Of a DNA stretch of 64,000 bases, positions 34,459 through 45,336 are shown piece by piece. Where the stretch lies: positions 2,790,001 to 2,854,000 of the forward strand of contig CM047810.1 of the NCBI GenBank assembly GCA_026214975.1. The letters run 5' to 3'. Origin of the DNA: Gentiana macrophylla (Eukaryota > Streptophyta > Magnoliopsida > Gentianales > Gentianaceae). The notes under the pieces are model-generated. The model ran no database searches and was not told where the DNA came from. It saw nothing but the letters and a program-made list of their open reading frames with translations. Every line of letters starts with the position of its first letter. Position 1 is the stretch's first letter. The position numbers were made by a program, and so were the translations under genes.

Positions 34459-36542
34459 TGTAATATTCCGATTTTTCAAAAAGGGCATCCTTGTCTTTTC
34501 ACGAAAAATCTGAATATTTGGTTTTGTTTTAAAGGATTAAAAGGAAAAGGGAAAAGAAAAGGGAAAGGATTTATTGGATTTAATTAATAAGGAATAATTA
34601 GATTTAATTGAGATTATAAAAGGAAAACTAATCCTAAATTAACCTAGTTGTTGTTTTACGTAAAAAGAAAAAATAATCTTATTGAGGGGCGCAAGTTGTG
34701 AGAAGAAAAAGAAGAGAAGAGACTTTCAAATTTCGAGGCTAATCCGTTGATAAAAAACGCAGACATCTCAAGAGAGAAAGGTTCACCACGAGACGATGAT
34801 CGTTTTGATATCAACAATCCCTAAATCCGTTAACGTAAGTTTTTCCCTCCTTGTTCTTGTCATTAGGGTATGTTCATCATCGTTGCTAGCTGCGTTTTTC
34901 TGAGTTTAAACATCGTAGTGATCGTCTTTGGATTGATCGTTTATAGGTTTGGAGTTAAAGGTTAAACTTTTGACTGGTTGAAGCTTTGGATCGTTGTACC
35001 ACGCAATTTAAGGTAACGTGGTGTTCTTATCGTAGGACTAAGGTGTCGTAAGGTTGTAGAGCAATTTGTATGCTTATTTTCGTGGTTTTGAATCTGTTTT
35101 GGTTGGAGTTTGGGTTGGAATCGGGTTGGAAATCGCGTTTCGCGATTCGCATTTTCCGGTAAATCCTGCAAATGGGCGTTTGGGTGTTTTGGACGGGCGT
35201 TTGCGATGGCGGCAGCTCAAACGGGCGTTTGGGTGTTTTGGACGGGCGTTTGAGGTTCGGCTTAGATACGAGATGTGGCCGATTTTCACGGACGGGCGTT
35301 TGGGAGTTCTCGGGCGTTCGTTCAAGTCGACGGCGTTTATCTGGGGTCAAACGGGCGTTTGACCTGCTTTATCCGTTTTTCACTATTTTTCGTGTCGCTT
35401 GGTTTCGAGCTTTATAATCATGTTTTATCGCTACCACTTATGTGACAAAGCCTTAAATTAGCTTTTGATGCGTTTAGTTCCGGCACCATATGGATTCCCT
35501 AAAAGATGAAGTGTGGGACCGTCGAAAGCTTTGGATTTGCCTTGTGCTTCGATAAGCTAGGGTTTATCGATGTCTGTACGTATGTGCTAGGTTTTGTTGT
35601 AGTCTAGTGGTCTTAAGAAGAGGAGTAGACCGATAGGTGAGCCTTTTATGTGAATCAACCTGGGTGGCTAGTTAAACATCTAATCAAACGTATGTGCTTT
35701 GGATTAATAATCTTAAACATCATGCAATGCTTGGTAAGGCATAGTACAATATCGCGATGATGTTCTCTCCGACTAGACAAAGTAGACATGCCTCCATGTC
35801 GGTCAATTGATTGGCTAGATAAAGCGTCTGGTGCACTCTTCCGGTCATCACACTATCGGGACTCAGATATTCCCGGGGCTACTAGAGTGTGTCTCTAAGT
35901 AGGTTGCACCCAGTTGTCCTAGTACATTCTATTACTAGGCGTAGTGCCCTTGTTATTCATGATGTGACAAACTTGAGCTAAGCTAGAAACCTTTGGAACC
36001 TCATGTTATGCTATGAACATAATATGATAGTTAGCTAGGGTTAATAACGGAATGAATTAATAAAAGACGGCGTTGCTTTTATTTCTTTATGAGTCCGACA
36101 TTATGCGATCTTCTACGCGTTACTTAAGACTCGCTATGTCTTTACCCTGCAACTTTGTGTTTGTCTTTCTCTTTCCCCAAAGAAGATGAACATGTTGCTA
36201 ATGATGATGAGTTCTTTGACGAGGACGTGTGAGATGGAGCTCTTGAAGACTTAGTTTCTTTAGTTTGTTTCTTTCAATAATGTTGTTGATTCAAGTTCAA
36301 ACAATATTGTCTTTCTTTTGGATTTAATGTTGGATGTTTTAGTTCTCTTTATTGGATTTAGATTTACAACATTGAAAACCGTGTGTTCGATCTTTTGTTT
36401 TCCCGAGTCGTTTTATCTTCCGCGTCGTTTTAGTTCTGATGTATGACGCAAGACTTACATATATTATTGAATTTATTTGGTAATATTTGTGCCGAGCGCT
36501 TTTTCCGGATAAGGACTTAGTGTCCGGGATCGGGGCGTCACA
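34459..36542 (+). mobile_element. solo LTR, 2084 bp, same family as 20893-22728
   Basis: TGTAATATTCCG...GGGGCGTCACA, flanked by the perfect 5-bp duplication TCATA (34454-34458, 36543-36547). A TATA box (TATAAAA, 34615-34621) sets the likely direction. An array of six or seven GGGCGTTTG motifs lies at 35173-35360. A donor-like AACGTAAGT (34834-34842) and acceptor-like CCCCAAAG (36175-36182) bracket most of it. Frames read through the GGGCGTTTG array are by-products of the repeat. Confidence 0.9.
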
Positions 36543-36547
36543 TCATA

Positions 36548-38268
36548 TATAACAAGTAATATAACAAGGCTTTATACCATCGATTATGATGTTTGAGTTG
36601 AATAATTTTTTTCCAATTATGTTACAGACACAATCATTCAGATACTAGTAATATAACAAGTTTTTATAACATCGATTATGATGAGTCTAATCAGATCAGT
36701 TGATCTTACTCGATCATTCTCTTTGAATAATTGTGATAGTATAATTATTACTTTTAAACTATTAATTTGATTCCACTCAAAAAAAAAAAAAAAACAACAA
36801 CTAATAATTTGATATTATTAGACCAAGTCGCCAGTGGTGAATAATTAATAAGCAATCAATTTAAATTCAAAGTTTGGCTCACGTCTCTCATCAGTTGATT
36901 ATGTAGTAATATATTTGAAAATTGATTGGCAGTGGGGCTCTGATAAATGTTGTTGTCATGTTCAATTTGATAAATATAAAAAAAAAAAAAAAAAAAAAAA
37001 ACTGCAACATAAATTCAAGAACATGTGAATCATACAAATTTTTTTTTTTATTTAAAGGAAGTGAATCATACATTTTAAAACTAGAATTTATTCATATACC
37101 CACATTCAAAGGGAGTCAAATTGACATATTGAGAGGGACATGAAGTCACTGTCCAAATATCTATTATCAAATAATCAAAATATATCCTCCTGTTTCCAGG
37201 TTATTTTGTTGGGTTTCTTTCTGGAGTAATATAAATTTAATTCAGATTATATTATATTGATTTTAATTTTACATAGTAATAAAAGCAAATTAGGCCATTA
37301 CGTATGCAAATATGATGACAACATCAATATCTATTTTCTATCCACACAGAATTTTGAGGTGACACGTAAGACTACATTAGAAGTTTAATTGTTCTTGGGA
37401 AATAAGAAGGGGCCTTTAAAACGGCGACGTACAGACCTTGGTCCATCCGGAAGTTAGTAAAACGGGAGTAGGGAAAAGATGAAACAGTTACACCACCAAA
37501 TAATACGCAAGATGATACGTGAGTACTGACTTAAGAATATCATATTTGTTGTCATGTCAACGTGGTTGTTGGACGAATGTAAGTATAAAGAGAAGAAAAA
37601 CTCGATACACATAATATGTAACACAGATTTGAGGGGCGCCACTTGTTAGAGAAATTGATGCACTAACGTGTTACATGACTAGTGGATTCAAGGCATGGAG
37701 CCATGGAGGATCAATATGTTGTAAACATGAATAGAGAACTCTGAGCCCTTCCACAACCGTGAGAGTTTGAAGCCTGTCATAGCATGCAGCCGAGTTGCAC
37801 ATTGAGTCCCCGGACCTCTAGCAGATAGCTTATGAAGGCATGGGGCCCTTTATTGCCATGAGCACATCTCAAAAATTCAAAGACCTTGAGTCTTCGAAAA
37901 CTTAGCCGGATAATAATAATAAAATAAATTCATTGAATCTTTTAAAGATTTAGATCCGTATTTGTTAAACGTCTGTTATTTTATCGTGAGAGTAGGATTT
38001 TCAGCCATTAGTCAATACTACTAATTCAATTTAGCTAATGATATATTTATTCATATTGATGACACAAGTTTAACCTTTATTTGGGTATTGGTCGGTGCTC
38101 TACTTTTATAGTGTTTGTGGAAGATGAAAATGATATATAATTCAAGTGGTGCACAAAAAACCTCTCCACCCTCTTCACTCAAAGGACACTAACACATTAC
38201 TAGACATCCATAGCTACTTTTTTTTTCCCCTTTATTTATTTAAAATAATAATAATAAAGCCAAATTCC
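36548..38268. other. intergenic DNA upstream of FAF
   Basis: The left part (about 36590-36640) repeats the sequence at 34405-34458, so the solo LTR went into one arm of a local duplication. An A run of about 20 lies at 36980-37000. No gene is recognised to 38268. A TATA-like CTTTTATAG lies at about 38102-38110, a candidate promoter for FAF. Confidence 0.5.
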
Positions 38269-38451
38269 ATGGCACCTTTTTCACACTACAAAACCTACCC
38301 CTCAACTTATCCTTTGTTCAACATCTCCTCTTCTTCTTTTTTTCAAAAAAAACCATCTCCTCTTCTTCTACTTCTCTCTTTTTTTCAAACACTTGCAACC
38401 AAAATATATCTTCAAATCCAATTCTTGATTGAACCCTTTTTCCATCACAAC

Positions 38452-39315
38452 ATGTCAACCATAATGCATCCTTGTTTTGAGTCACAATTCATTGAAACTT
38501 CACAAGTTTTGAAGCTCAAAGTAGCTGCACCACCAAAAGCAACAGAGCAAGTTGGCTGGACTTTTCTTGAATCTCTCTCAAACATTTCATCAAACACAAA
38601 AGAGGCAATGGTGAAAGAAAGCGTTTACATCCACCCATTGTCAAAGTCTACATCACCAAGATTAAGTGATAAAAGCTTGCAGATTTGCACTGAAAATCTT
38701 GGATGTGAGACAGGTAGTTTCATGATGGACAGCAACATTCTGTCCTTGTCTTCAATCAATTACTATACAATTGAAAATTCAGCAAGAAAAGAACAACAGA
38801 GTCAGAAACAACAAGTGGTGGGACATTCATATTCAATCAAGAAAGTGAAATGTTCTTATGAATTACCACCTCCATTGACTACAATGAGCGGTGAAAAACA
38901 GCTTCAAGTTAAAACCCACCGTGAAAACGGCAGATTGATTATCAAAACTGTTGATAAGCCATTGAAAGAATCCTGCTTTCTTGCTGATAGAAGTGATGGG
39001 AGCTTAAAGCTCTGTTTTTTGAAAGATGTTTTCAGTAAGGTTGATATGAGAATGATCCCAGATGAAAATGAAGCTTATGAAGAAGCAGATATCTACAAAG
39101 ATGATGATAATGATGATGAAATTAATGAAGAGTTTCAGAATCAAGATGATGATGATGAAGATTATAATGAAGAAATAATGAGCAAGGAAAATGGTGGTGG
39201 TAATACTAACTATGATATAGAGAAATTTCAAAGGCTCAAAAGGTGCAAAGAATGTGGGAATAATAATCAGAGTAAATTATGTAATTGGGAACCTTTATGG
39301 GTTGCTACTTCTTAA
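38452..39315 (+). CDS. FAF: FANTASTIC FOUR (FAF) family protein
   Basis: FAF proteins are plant-specific regulators that influence shoot meristem size and act on the WUSCHEL/CLAVATA circuit. The 287-residue, single-exon frame shows the family layout: an N-terminus like other family members (ESQFIETSQVLKLKV), a short SLQICTENLGCETGS block (about 75-89), the FAF domain (about 137-190, with ELPPPL and HRENGRLIIKTV), a strongly acidic stretch (about 206-246, many D/E) and a conserved end (RCKECG...NWEPLWVATS). I chose the ATG at 38452 because family similarity starts there. An in-frame ATG at 38269 in a good context (CCATGG) has no stop between and would add 61 residues of Ser/Phe-rich sequence. 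Which member (FAF1-4 or FAF-like) cannot be decided here. Confidence 0.9.
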   Translation: MSTIMHPCFESQFIETSQVLKLKVAAPPKATEQVGWTFLESLSNISSNTKEAMVKESVYIHPLSKSTSPRLSDKSLQICTENLGCETGSFMMDSNILSLSSINYYTIENSARKEQQSQKQQVVGHSYSIKKVKCSYELPPPLTTMSGEKQLQVKTHRENGRLIIKTVDKPLKESCFLADRSDGSLKLCFLKDVFSKVDMRMIPDENEAYEEADIYKDDDNDDEINEEFQNQDDDDEDYNEEIMSKENGGGNTNYDIEKFQRLKRCKECGNNNQSKLCNWEPLWVATS

Positions 39316-40041
39316 TAACTTTTAATTAATTATGATCTAATTTTCTTATTAATATTTCACCTGAGTTTGTAGTCTGCTATTAATTAATGTTTTATCCCTT
39401 ATGATTTCCTTATATAATACTTTATCACATATGAGGAGGTGTCTCTTTTTCTCCAGGTGAAATGGTTTGGTCCCCAACCATTATTTCAAGAATGTATCAC
39501 ATTATTTTGAATAATATAACCTTTTATCACCAACATTAACTAAGCTGTATTGTTATAATTATTTGGTCAGTGGAACTAACATTAATGTTGTAAAGCAGTA
39601 TTGTGTATTTTTGTTGTGACTATTTATTATGGAACTAGCAATAATAGTGTACAAGAAAATCACCTCAGCGAAAATAAACTAATGTCATTGCCACACAAAA
39701 ATAATACAGTAATTTTTAAACCAGAGTGGTGCTACAACCAAAATAAAATGAAATCGTGTTGTATCACGTGCCGTAATAATTTTACTGTGCAATACCATTT
39801 TTGTCTAAACCATTGATTATTATGTACAACTTACTGATTTTTATGAATACCATTAAGATTACTGGTATAATAATATATTATACTATTTATCGTAACATAA
39901 ACATCAACATCTTGCTATATAAATATGAAGACAGATTGACAGTATTATCTGGAAATAGATTCTTTGCCGTTGTGTACGTCAGCAAATTCTAAGATGCACG
40001 CCAAAAAGTTTTTCATTATATTGCTCCTAATGTTACGTGTA
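39316..40041. other. FAF 3' region and intergenic DNA
   Basis: AT-rich; probably the FAF 3' UTR in the first 200-300 bases. Short ORFs downstream lack any family signature. Confidence 0.5.
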
Positions 40042-40306
40042 CTCCCTCCTTCGTGAAAAATAATTGAGACCGTTATAAAAAAAAAAAATTGTTTCAAAAT
40101 AACAGAGACACTTATATTTTCAATGCAATATTTATTATGTGTTTGCTAGATCTACCTTATTATTAATGAGTGGAAAAATAAATACAACATTGCATTATAG
40201 ACTAAAGTTTTTTTTAGTCATTTTGACATTCAAATTAAAACATTAACTCACATCCTTACAATGCGTGTTTTTAGCAACTGCCTCAGTTATTGTGGAACGG
40301 ATGTGG
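40042..40306. mobile_element. Stowaway-type MITE
   Basis: Starts CTCCCTCCTTCGTG and ends with a diverged inverted counterpart (GAACGGATGTGG), flanked by TA (40040-40041, 40307-40308). An older copy than the others. Confidence 0.7.
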
Positions 40307-40315
40307 TATATACTA

Positions 40316-40583
40316 CCTCCGTCTCATAATATAAGTTATCCTAAAGGTTTTCATTCAGATTACGAAATCGGTTGAATGTCATAAATTTGAAAGTCAATGT
40401 CTAAAATACTCATTGACAATCATTAATGCAATAGTTGTTAAGTAGTGAATTGATTGGATTGATAATAAATTAGAGGTAGGATAGAGAAAGAAGCAATAAA
40501 TGTTGCATTGGTAAAATTGAATTACTTATATCGAGAGACAAATTCAAAAGTGTATGATGAATTATATTGTGGGACGAATGTAG
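40316..40583. mobile_element. Stowaway-type MITE
   Basis: CCTCCGTCTCATAATATAAG at the left, with an inverted counterpart ending ...TATATTGTGGGACGAATGTAG, here shortened to TTGTGGGACGAATGTAG. TA on both sides (40314-40315, 40584-40585). It sits 8 bp from the previous MITE. Confidence 0.8.
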
Positions 40584-40629
40584 TAATATATATATATATG
40601 TATGTGTATGTGTGCATGTGAGTGTGTGT

Positions 40630-41060
40630 GCAAGGGGTAATTCTGACGTAGAGAACTTATGTTAGACTCAACCGTTGGATTTGTGCTACGTGCACAAACA
40701 GACAAAACAATATTTATTAAAAGTTATATAAGGAAATATAGTAGCGTCTTTACTAACACCAATTGATTTTAGTACAACAGTAAACGTTTGATCGTAATAT
40801 GGTATCGGCGCGAGAAGTCATGGGATCAATCCTTGCTACCAATATTGTTTTCCCAATTATATTGTGCAAGTGTTAGGGCTCTTTGTTGGTCTTGTGTGTC
40901 CTTTATATTCCTTTGTGTGCCTTGTTGGCCCGGACTTGTTATAGGCTCACACTTGAGGAGGCTTGTTATAGGCTACTATATAAGAAAATATAGTAATTTC
41001 TTTACTGACAGCAATTGGTTTTAATACAACGGTCGGTAAACGTTTGATTCTAATAATAGT
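40630..41060. repeat. fragments related to the 8.5-9.2 kb element
   Basis: The left part (about 40635-40710) resembles the MITE at 8783-8925. ATGGTATCGGCGCGAGAAGTC at about 40798 (first 20: ATGGTATCGGCGCGAGAAGT) resembles the primer-site stretch at 8626. The phrase AAATATAGTA...TTTACTAACACCAATTG occurs at 40735, at about 40986 (variant) and again at 62764, so this is a dispersed family. Confidence 0.5.
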
Positions 41061-41666
41061 AGTATTTGTCTTATATACACAAGAATTTTCGTGCGGTGGG
41101 CAAGTATTTATTTGCCCTAAGAATTTCTATGTCAAACACCTGTAAGACTAAGAAATAACCGATTTTCAAGAACTTCATGTTATACAAATTACTAAACAAT
41201 GGTAAGAGATTAAAAAACATATTCGACTTTGATATTTCCGTAAATTATACAAATTCCCTAGATAAGCTGTCACATATTTAATATCCAAAAAAGATTAAGG
41301 ATTCATTAAAGTTATAGTATATTATACTTCCCTAATCCATGTGTGACTTAATTAATGGTAATAGTAATTATTAACATCTATATGATAGATATATCAACTT
41401 TTATGAAAAGGAGGGAGATGAATTGTATATAGGATGACGAAATCATTTGAAAGAGACTTACACAATATTTAAAGGTCAAATAATTAAGAGCATACAGTTT
41501 GAAAATCTTAAAAAAAATGTATAATAATTAAGAATTATGTATTTATTGCCAGCACATAGTACACTACAAATAATTAATAATGTTATTATCGATTTAGCTA
41601 CTATATGTGTGGAGTAAATTATAAACATATGGTGTATCCATACGGTACGAAAACACCAAAATTAAC
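41061..41666. other. AT-rich intergenic DNA
   Basis: Nothing recognised. Confidence 0.6.
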
Positions 41667-41674
41667 TTAAAACT

Positions 41675-42747
41675 CAGCGGTGCCCCTGAGCAAAGGCCAA
41701 GTAGGCATGAGCCTTGGGCCCCCGGTTTCTTATGGGCCTCCAAATTTCTCCAACCTTATATACTAGTTTAAAAAAGTTTAAGCTCAATTTAAATCGTTGA
41801 ACTTTTAAAAAAAAAATCGTTGAATAAAATGAGGGCATGCATATTGTTGTTGTGGTAGATCGATTGAGGGGCTTATTGATTTTTTTCGTGGCTATAGAGA
41901 GCGTGGATTCAATGATGCCCTTAAAGCAGCCCGAGAACTTGCTCAACAAATGGAAACTGAACCATCTTTTCATGAAAAAAGGCAAATCCAGAGAAAAAGG
42001 AATTTGATCAGGTTTTAAGTAAAGAAGCCGTGTTTTCTGCTGAAGAGAGTTATAGAGTGCAATACTTCATGTATATAGTTGACAAAGCTCTTGTCTCACT
42101 TGATGAAAGATTCAAGCAATTTCAGTAGTATGAACAAAATTTTGGCTTCCTGTTTGATTTGAAGATGTGCTTCGATGATAAAATTTGAAGAGTTCTTGTG
42201 ACAATCTTTCGAACATTTTGACACACAATGGAGAAACTTATATTGACGGGGAAGATTTCTACAGAGAGTTGAAACTTATTAAACATATTCTTCCATTTGA
42301 ATTTGGAGAACCCATCCAAGTCTTGAATTATTTAAAACGTTTTTCCAAACACAGAGATCGCTTACCGAATCTTTTTGACTATTCTATTTACCGTTGCATC
42401 AGGAGAAAGAAGTTTTTTGAAGTTAAAGTTAATAAAGAACTATCTTTGAAGTACAATGTCATAGGATCGTTTGAATGAGTTAGCAATGATATTGATCGAG
42501 AAGAATATGGTTGATGAAGTTGATTATTCTACATTGATAAATGATTTTGCTTCTAAATATGCTAGAGAAACGGTGTTGAAGTAGTATTTTGCATTTAGGC
42601 CGTGTCGACTTACTATGAATTTGAAATAATTTTTTTTTACAATTTTATTTATGTTTCTCTACCGAAAAAAAAAATATGTTCCTCAGATCTAAAGGGTCTT
42701 GTTCGGCAAAATGGCATTGGGTCCCGAATTTCACAGGGCCGGCTATG
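41675..42747 (+). mobile_element. hAT transposon relic, 1073 bp
   Basis: Ends CAGCGGTGCCCCTGAG and (inverted) CATAGCCGGCCCTGTG are imperfect TIRs of hAT type. The perfect 8-bp duplication TTAAAACT flanks it (41667-41674, 42748-42755). It carries a decayed transposase (next entry) and lacks the catalytic centre, so it is an internally deleted copy. Confidence 0.85.
41885..42597 (+). pseudogene. hAT transposase remnant (zinc finger MYM-type 1-like)
   Basis: Fragments in several plus-strand frames read GFNDALKAARELAQQMETEP, then ALVSLDERFKQF with a following FGFLFDL, then DGEDFYRELKLIKHILPFE, and finally RLNELAMILIEKNMVDEVDY near 42475-42535. This order matches the C-terminal half of plant 'TTF-type zinc finger with hAT dimerisation' (ZMYM1-like) transposases. 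Stops and frameshifts separate the blocks. Confidence 0.75.
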
Positions 42748-42760
42748 TTAAAACTCATAG

Positions 42761-43096
42761 GCTCCGTTTGTTTTGGATTGAAGTTTTTTTAGATACTAGT
42801 GGATAATAAAATAATAAAAATGATTGAAATAATTATTAGAAAGCTAAGATGTTTTTTTTTTGAAATTTGTGTAGATAAAGAAATGATTGGTGAGAGAAAT
42901 TGAAATAAAGTAGAATAATGAATAAAATAATGATAAAAAAAGTACTAATAAATTTGATAAAGTGAAATGGTAAGAGATGATTTAATATTTTTTTATTAGT
43001 TGTTGAAGAATTGATTAGTGAGAGAATTTTAATAAATGATTGTTGATGTGATGTAAAAAAACACCAAAAAAAAACTCAACCTAAAACAAACAAGGG
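42761..43096. mobile_element. MITE with GCTCCGTTTG ends, copy 1
   Basis: Left end GCTCCGTTTGTTTTGG; right end the inverted CCCTTGTTTGTTTTAGG. Flanked by CATAG on both sides (42756-42760, 43097-43101). No coding capacity; AT-rich centre. It lies one base beyond the hAT duplication. The same family is at 51198-51506. Confidence 0.75.
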
Positions 43097-43177
43097 CATA
43101 GAGTTTTTATGTGTAAATTAATTGTATCTATTTGTAAAGAGTACTTAATGATAATGCATAATCGTTGTGTCACAATC

Positions 43178-45214
43178 TGATAGGAACCAACTTTACTGTA
43201 CATTTATGTACAGTTTAGCCCATGATTATCACATTTCTGGCATGATTCGGGTTAGTTTAGACCCTATTTGGAGTATGAAATGAGGTTTTTATTGCACGTC
43301 GAGTGACTGTCGGTTTTCCGTAAACTCGGCCTTATTTTAGCATTTTATACTCGTTTTCCCGAGCACCCGTAGTTTGCGGGGTTACACGTTTGCTTGTTGT
43401 TTCATATGGATGCAGGACTAGGGTGTCTCGAGAACCCGGAAGGCAAAGATTTATGATGAGAAGAATCATCAAGGTGCAAGAATGAGCCAAAGAAGGAGAA
43501 AAATGAAGAAAAGGAAGAAGATAATTGTTGCCCTCACCCTACGTTCACTTCAGCAGCATTTTGGCCTATGATGGAGGCATTTTCTGGTCCAGGTGTCTTG
43601 ATGCAAGTTGTAGAGGATTGAAAGAGATTTCCAACGCATGTTGAATCACCTCATTTGGAGCCCTAGAAGTGAAGTTATGAGCAAAAGACTGAGTTGGGTT
43701 CTGATCGCGTCCGTAAATATGAATCCCAGCGTCCAGGGTGCCTTTTTGATGCAGAGAGTTGAGACTTCAAGTGGACGAAGCGTCCGGAAAAGTGGACGAG
43801 CGTCCGGGATGTGGACGGGTGTCCAGGATGTGCAAACGGGCGTCCGTAATGCCCAATTTGATTCGTAGAGTTGAGATCTTCAGTGGACGGGCGTCCAAGC
43901 GATTCAAAGCAGAACCAGTCACTTTATGGGAATTTTGGTCACACTTGGAGGCATTTTCAGGGAAAGTTGTCTTAATGAAAGTTGTATAGGAATGAATCAG
44001 CTTTCCAATGCATCTTGAATCATCTCATTTGGATCCCTAGAAGTGAAGTTATGGTGGAAATACTGAAGGCCATTCGGGACGAAAGCGTCCACTCAAGAAC
44101 AAGCTTCCATCTTCATGCAAAACTCAGTGAATCAAGGCGTCGAAGCCCTGGATCAAGGCGTCGAGCTCGGATCGGCGTCCAGAATGGCTGGACCGGCGTC
44201 CCAGGCCAGCTTAGCTGCGTATTTTTCTGCTCCACCTATAAATACTCCTCATTCCAACCGTAATGGAACAACGGCCGCCCCAACTTCTCTTAGGCGATTT
44301 TGGGCGATTTTCTTCGTCCCAAGGTGTTAGATAACGTGCTATATATCATTAGAATCGCTCTTTCGATCCTCTCTTTGATTATACAACTTTTAGCTTCGAT
44401 TTGTAACATTTCAAGTGACAAGATTTGTCCTTTTGGAGCTCGAATTTGGTTCTTCAATTTGAATCGAAATGGGTATGTGTTCTTGTTGTTTTATTGTTGT
44501 TGTGATGCTTTTATCTTGTTTGTATAACATAGATTCGATTATGAGTAGCTAGATTCTTCGTATGGTTGAACTATGTGAAGGTGGGTGAAACACCATTAGA
44601 GAGACGAACCGGGAGGTAGTGTAGCGCGTAATTTAACGTTCTAATCGATAATTCCCATCACGAAACTTGTTTTGATTGTTTTAATAGCTTTGAATGAGAT
44701 TGACAACCTTTTTCATAGTTGCACACACGTTAGCTTATAAATGTATGTTATGGCGATGTGTGGGAACGGGTTTCGGGACCGTAGAAGTTTTGGGCTTGAA
44801 AGGTAGTCGACACCTACCCGTGTACTAGATTGACGCCTAGTCATCAAGTTTAGTCCCAATACGGGTTTGTCCTATGAGTTATTGTTAGACGGCAAGGTAG
44901 AGTAAGGCACACTCCGGGCAATCATTCTAATGGTAAAGTAATCCACCGGATCGTAGTTCGCCATACTTCTTTTAACTGCTTAGAATTCCGAGTAGTGTAA
45001 TCTTTATTTTATGCAATAGTATAACTCCATATCTATCTTGTTGACCTGAACTGAGAAATAAGTCAACTGTGGTACTCAAAGCCAATCTCTCGTGGGATCG
45101 ACCTCGACTCCTCAAGCACTATCCTACACTCGACCCGGTACACCGCCGGTTAGAGGTAGATTCGCGCTAAGTTTCAGTCTTTGTTTGACCGGACCGTAGA
45201 AATTACGCCCATCA
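43178..45214 (+). repeat. 5' LTR of the Athila-like element
   Basis: Begins with a near-terminal hairpin, ACTGTACA-TTTA-TGTACAGT (43195-43214). Between about 43690 and 44200 it carries several GGACGGGCGTCC-type motifs, ending about 40 bp before the TATA box (44237-44244). Pairs with 49087-51080. Confidence 0.9.
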
Positions 45215-45336
45215 AAATGGCACCGCTGCCGGGGATTGGCAATTCTTTGATATCACAATAGTTGACCGAAAGCTTGGGCTTAGGTCGTTTTTATTGTTTT
45301 CTTGTTGTTTTCTGTGATTTTGCAGCTTGAGCATAA

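Noticed and set aside
35027..35417. Several overlapping ORFs on both strands
   Set aside because: They are readings of the GGGCGTTTG array inside a solo LTR.
38146..38268. Further upstream extension of the FAF frame
   Set aside because: It opens with GTG and encodes AT-driven low-complexity residues; no family similarity.
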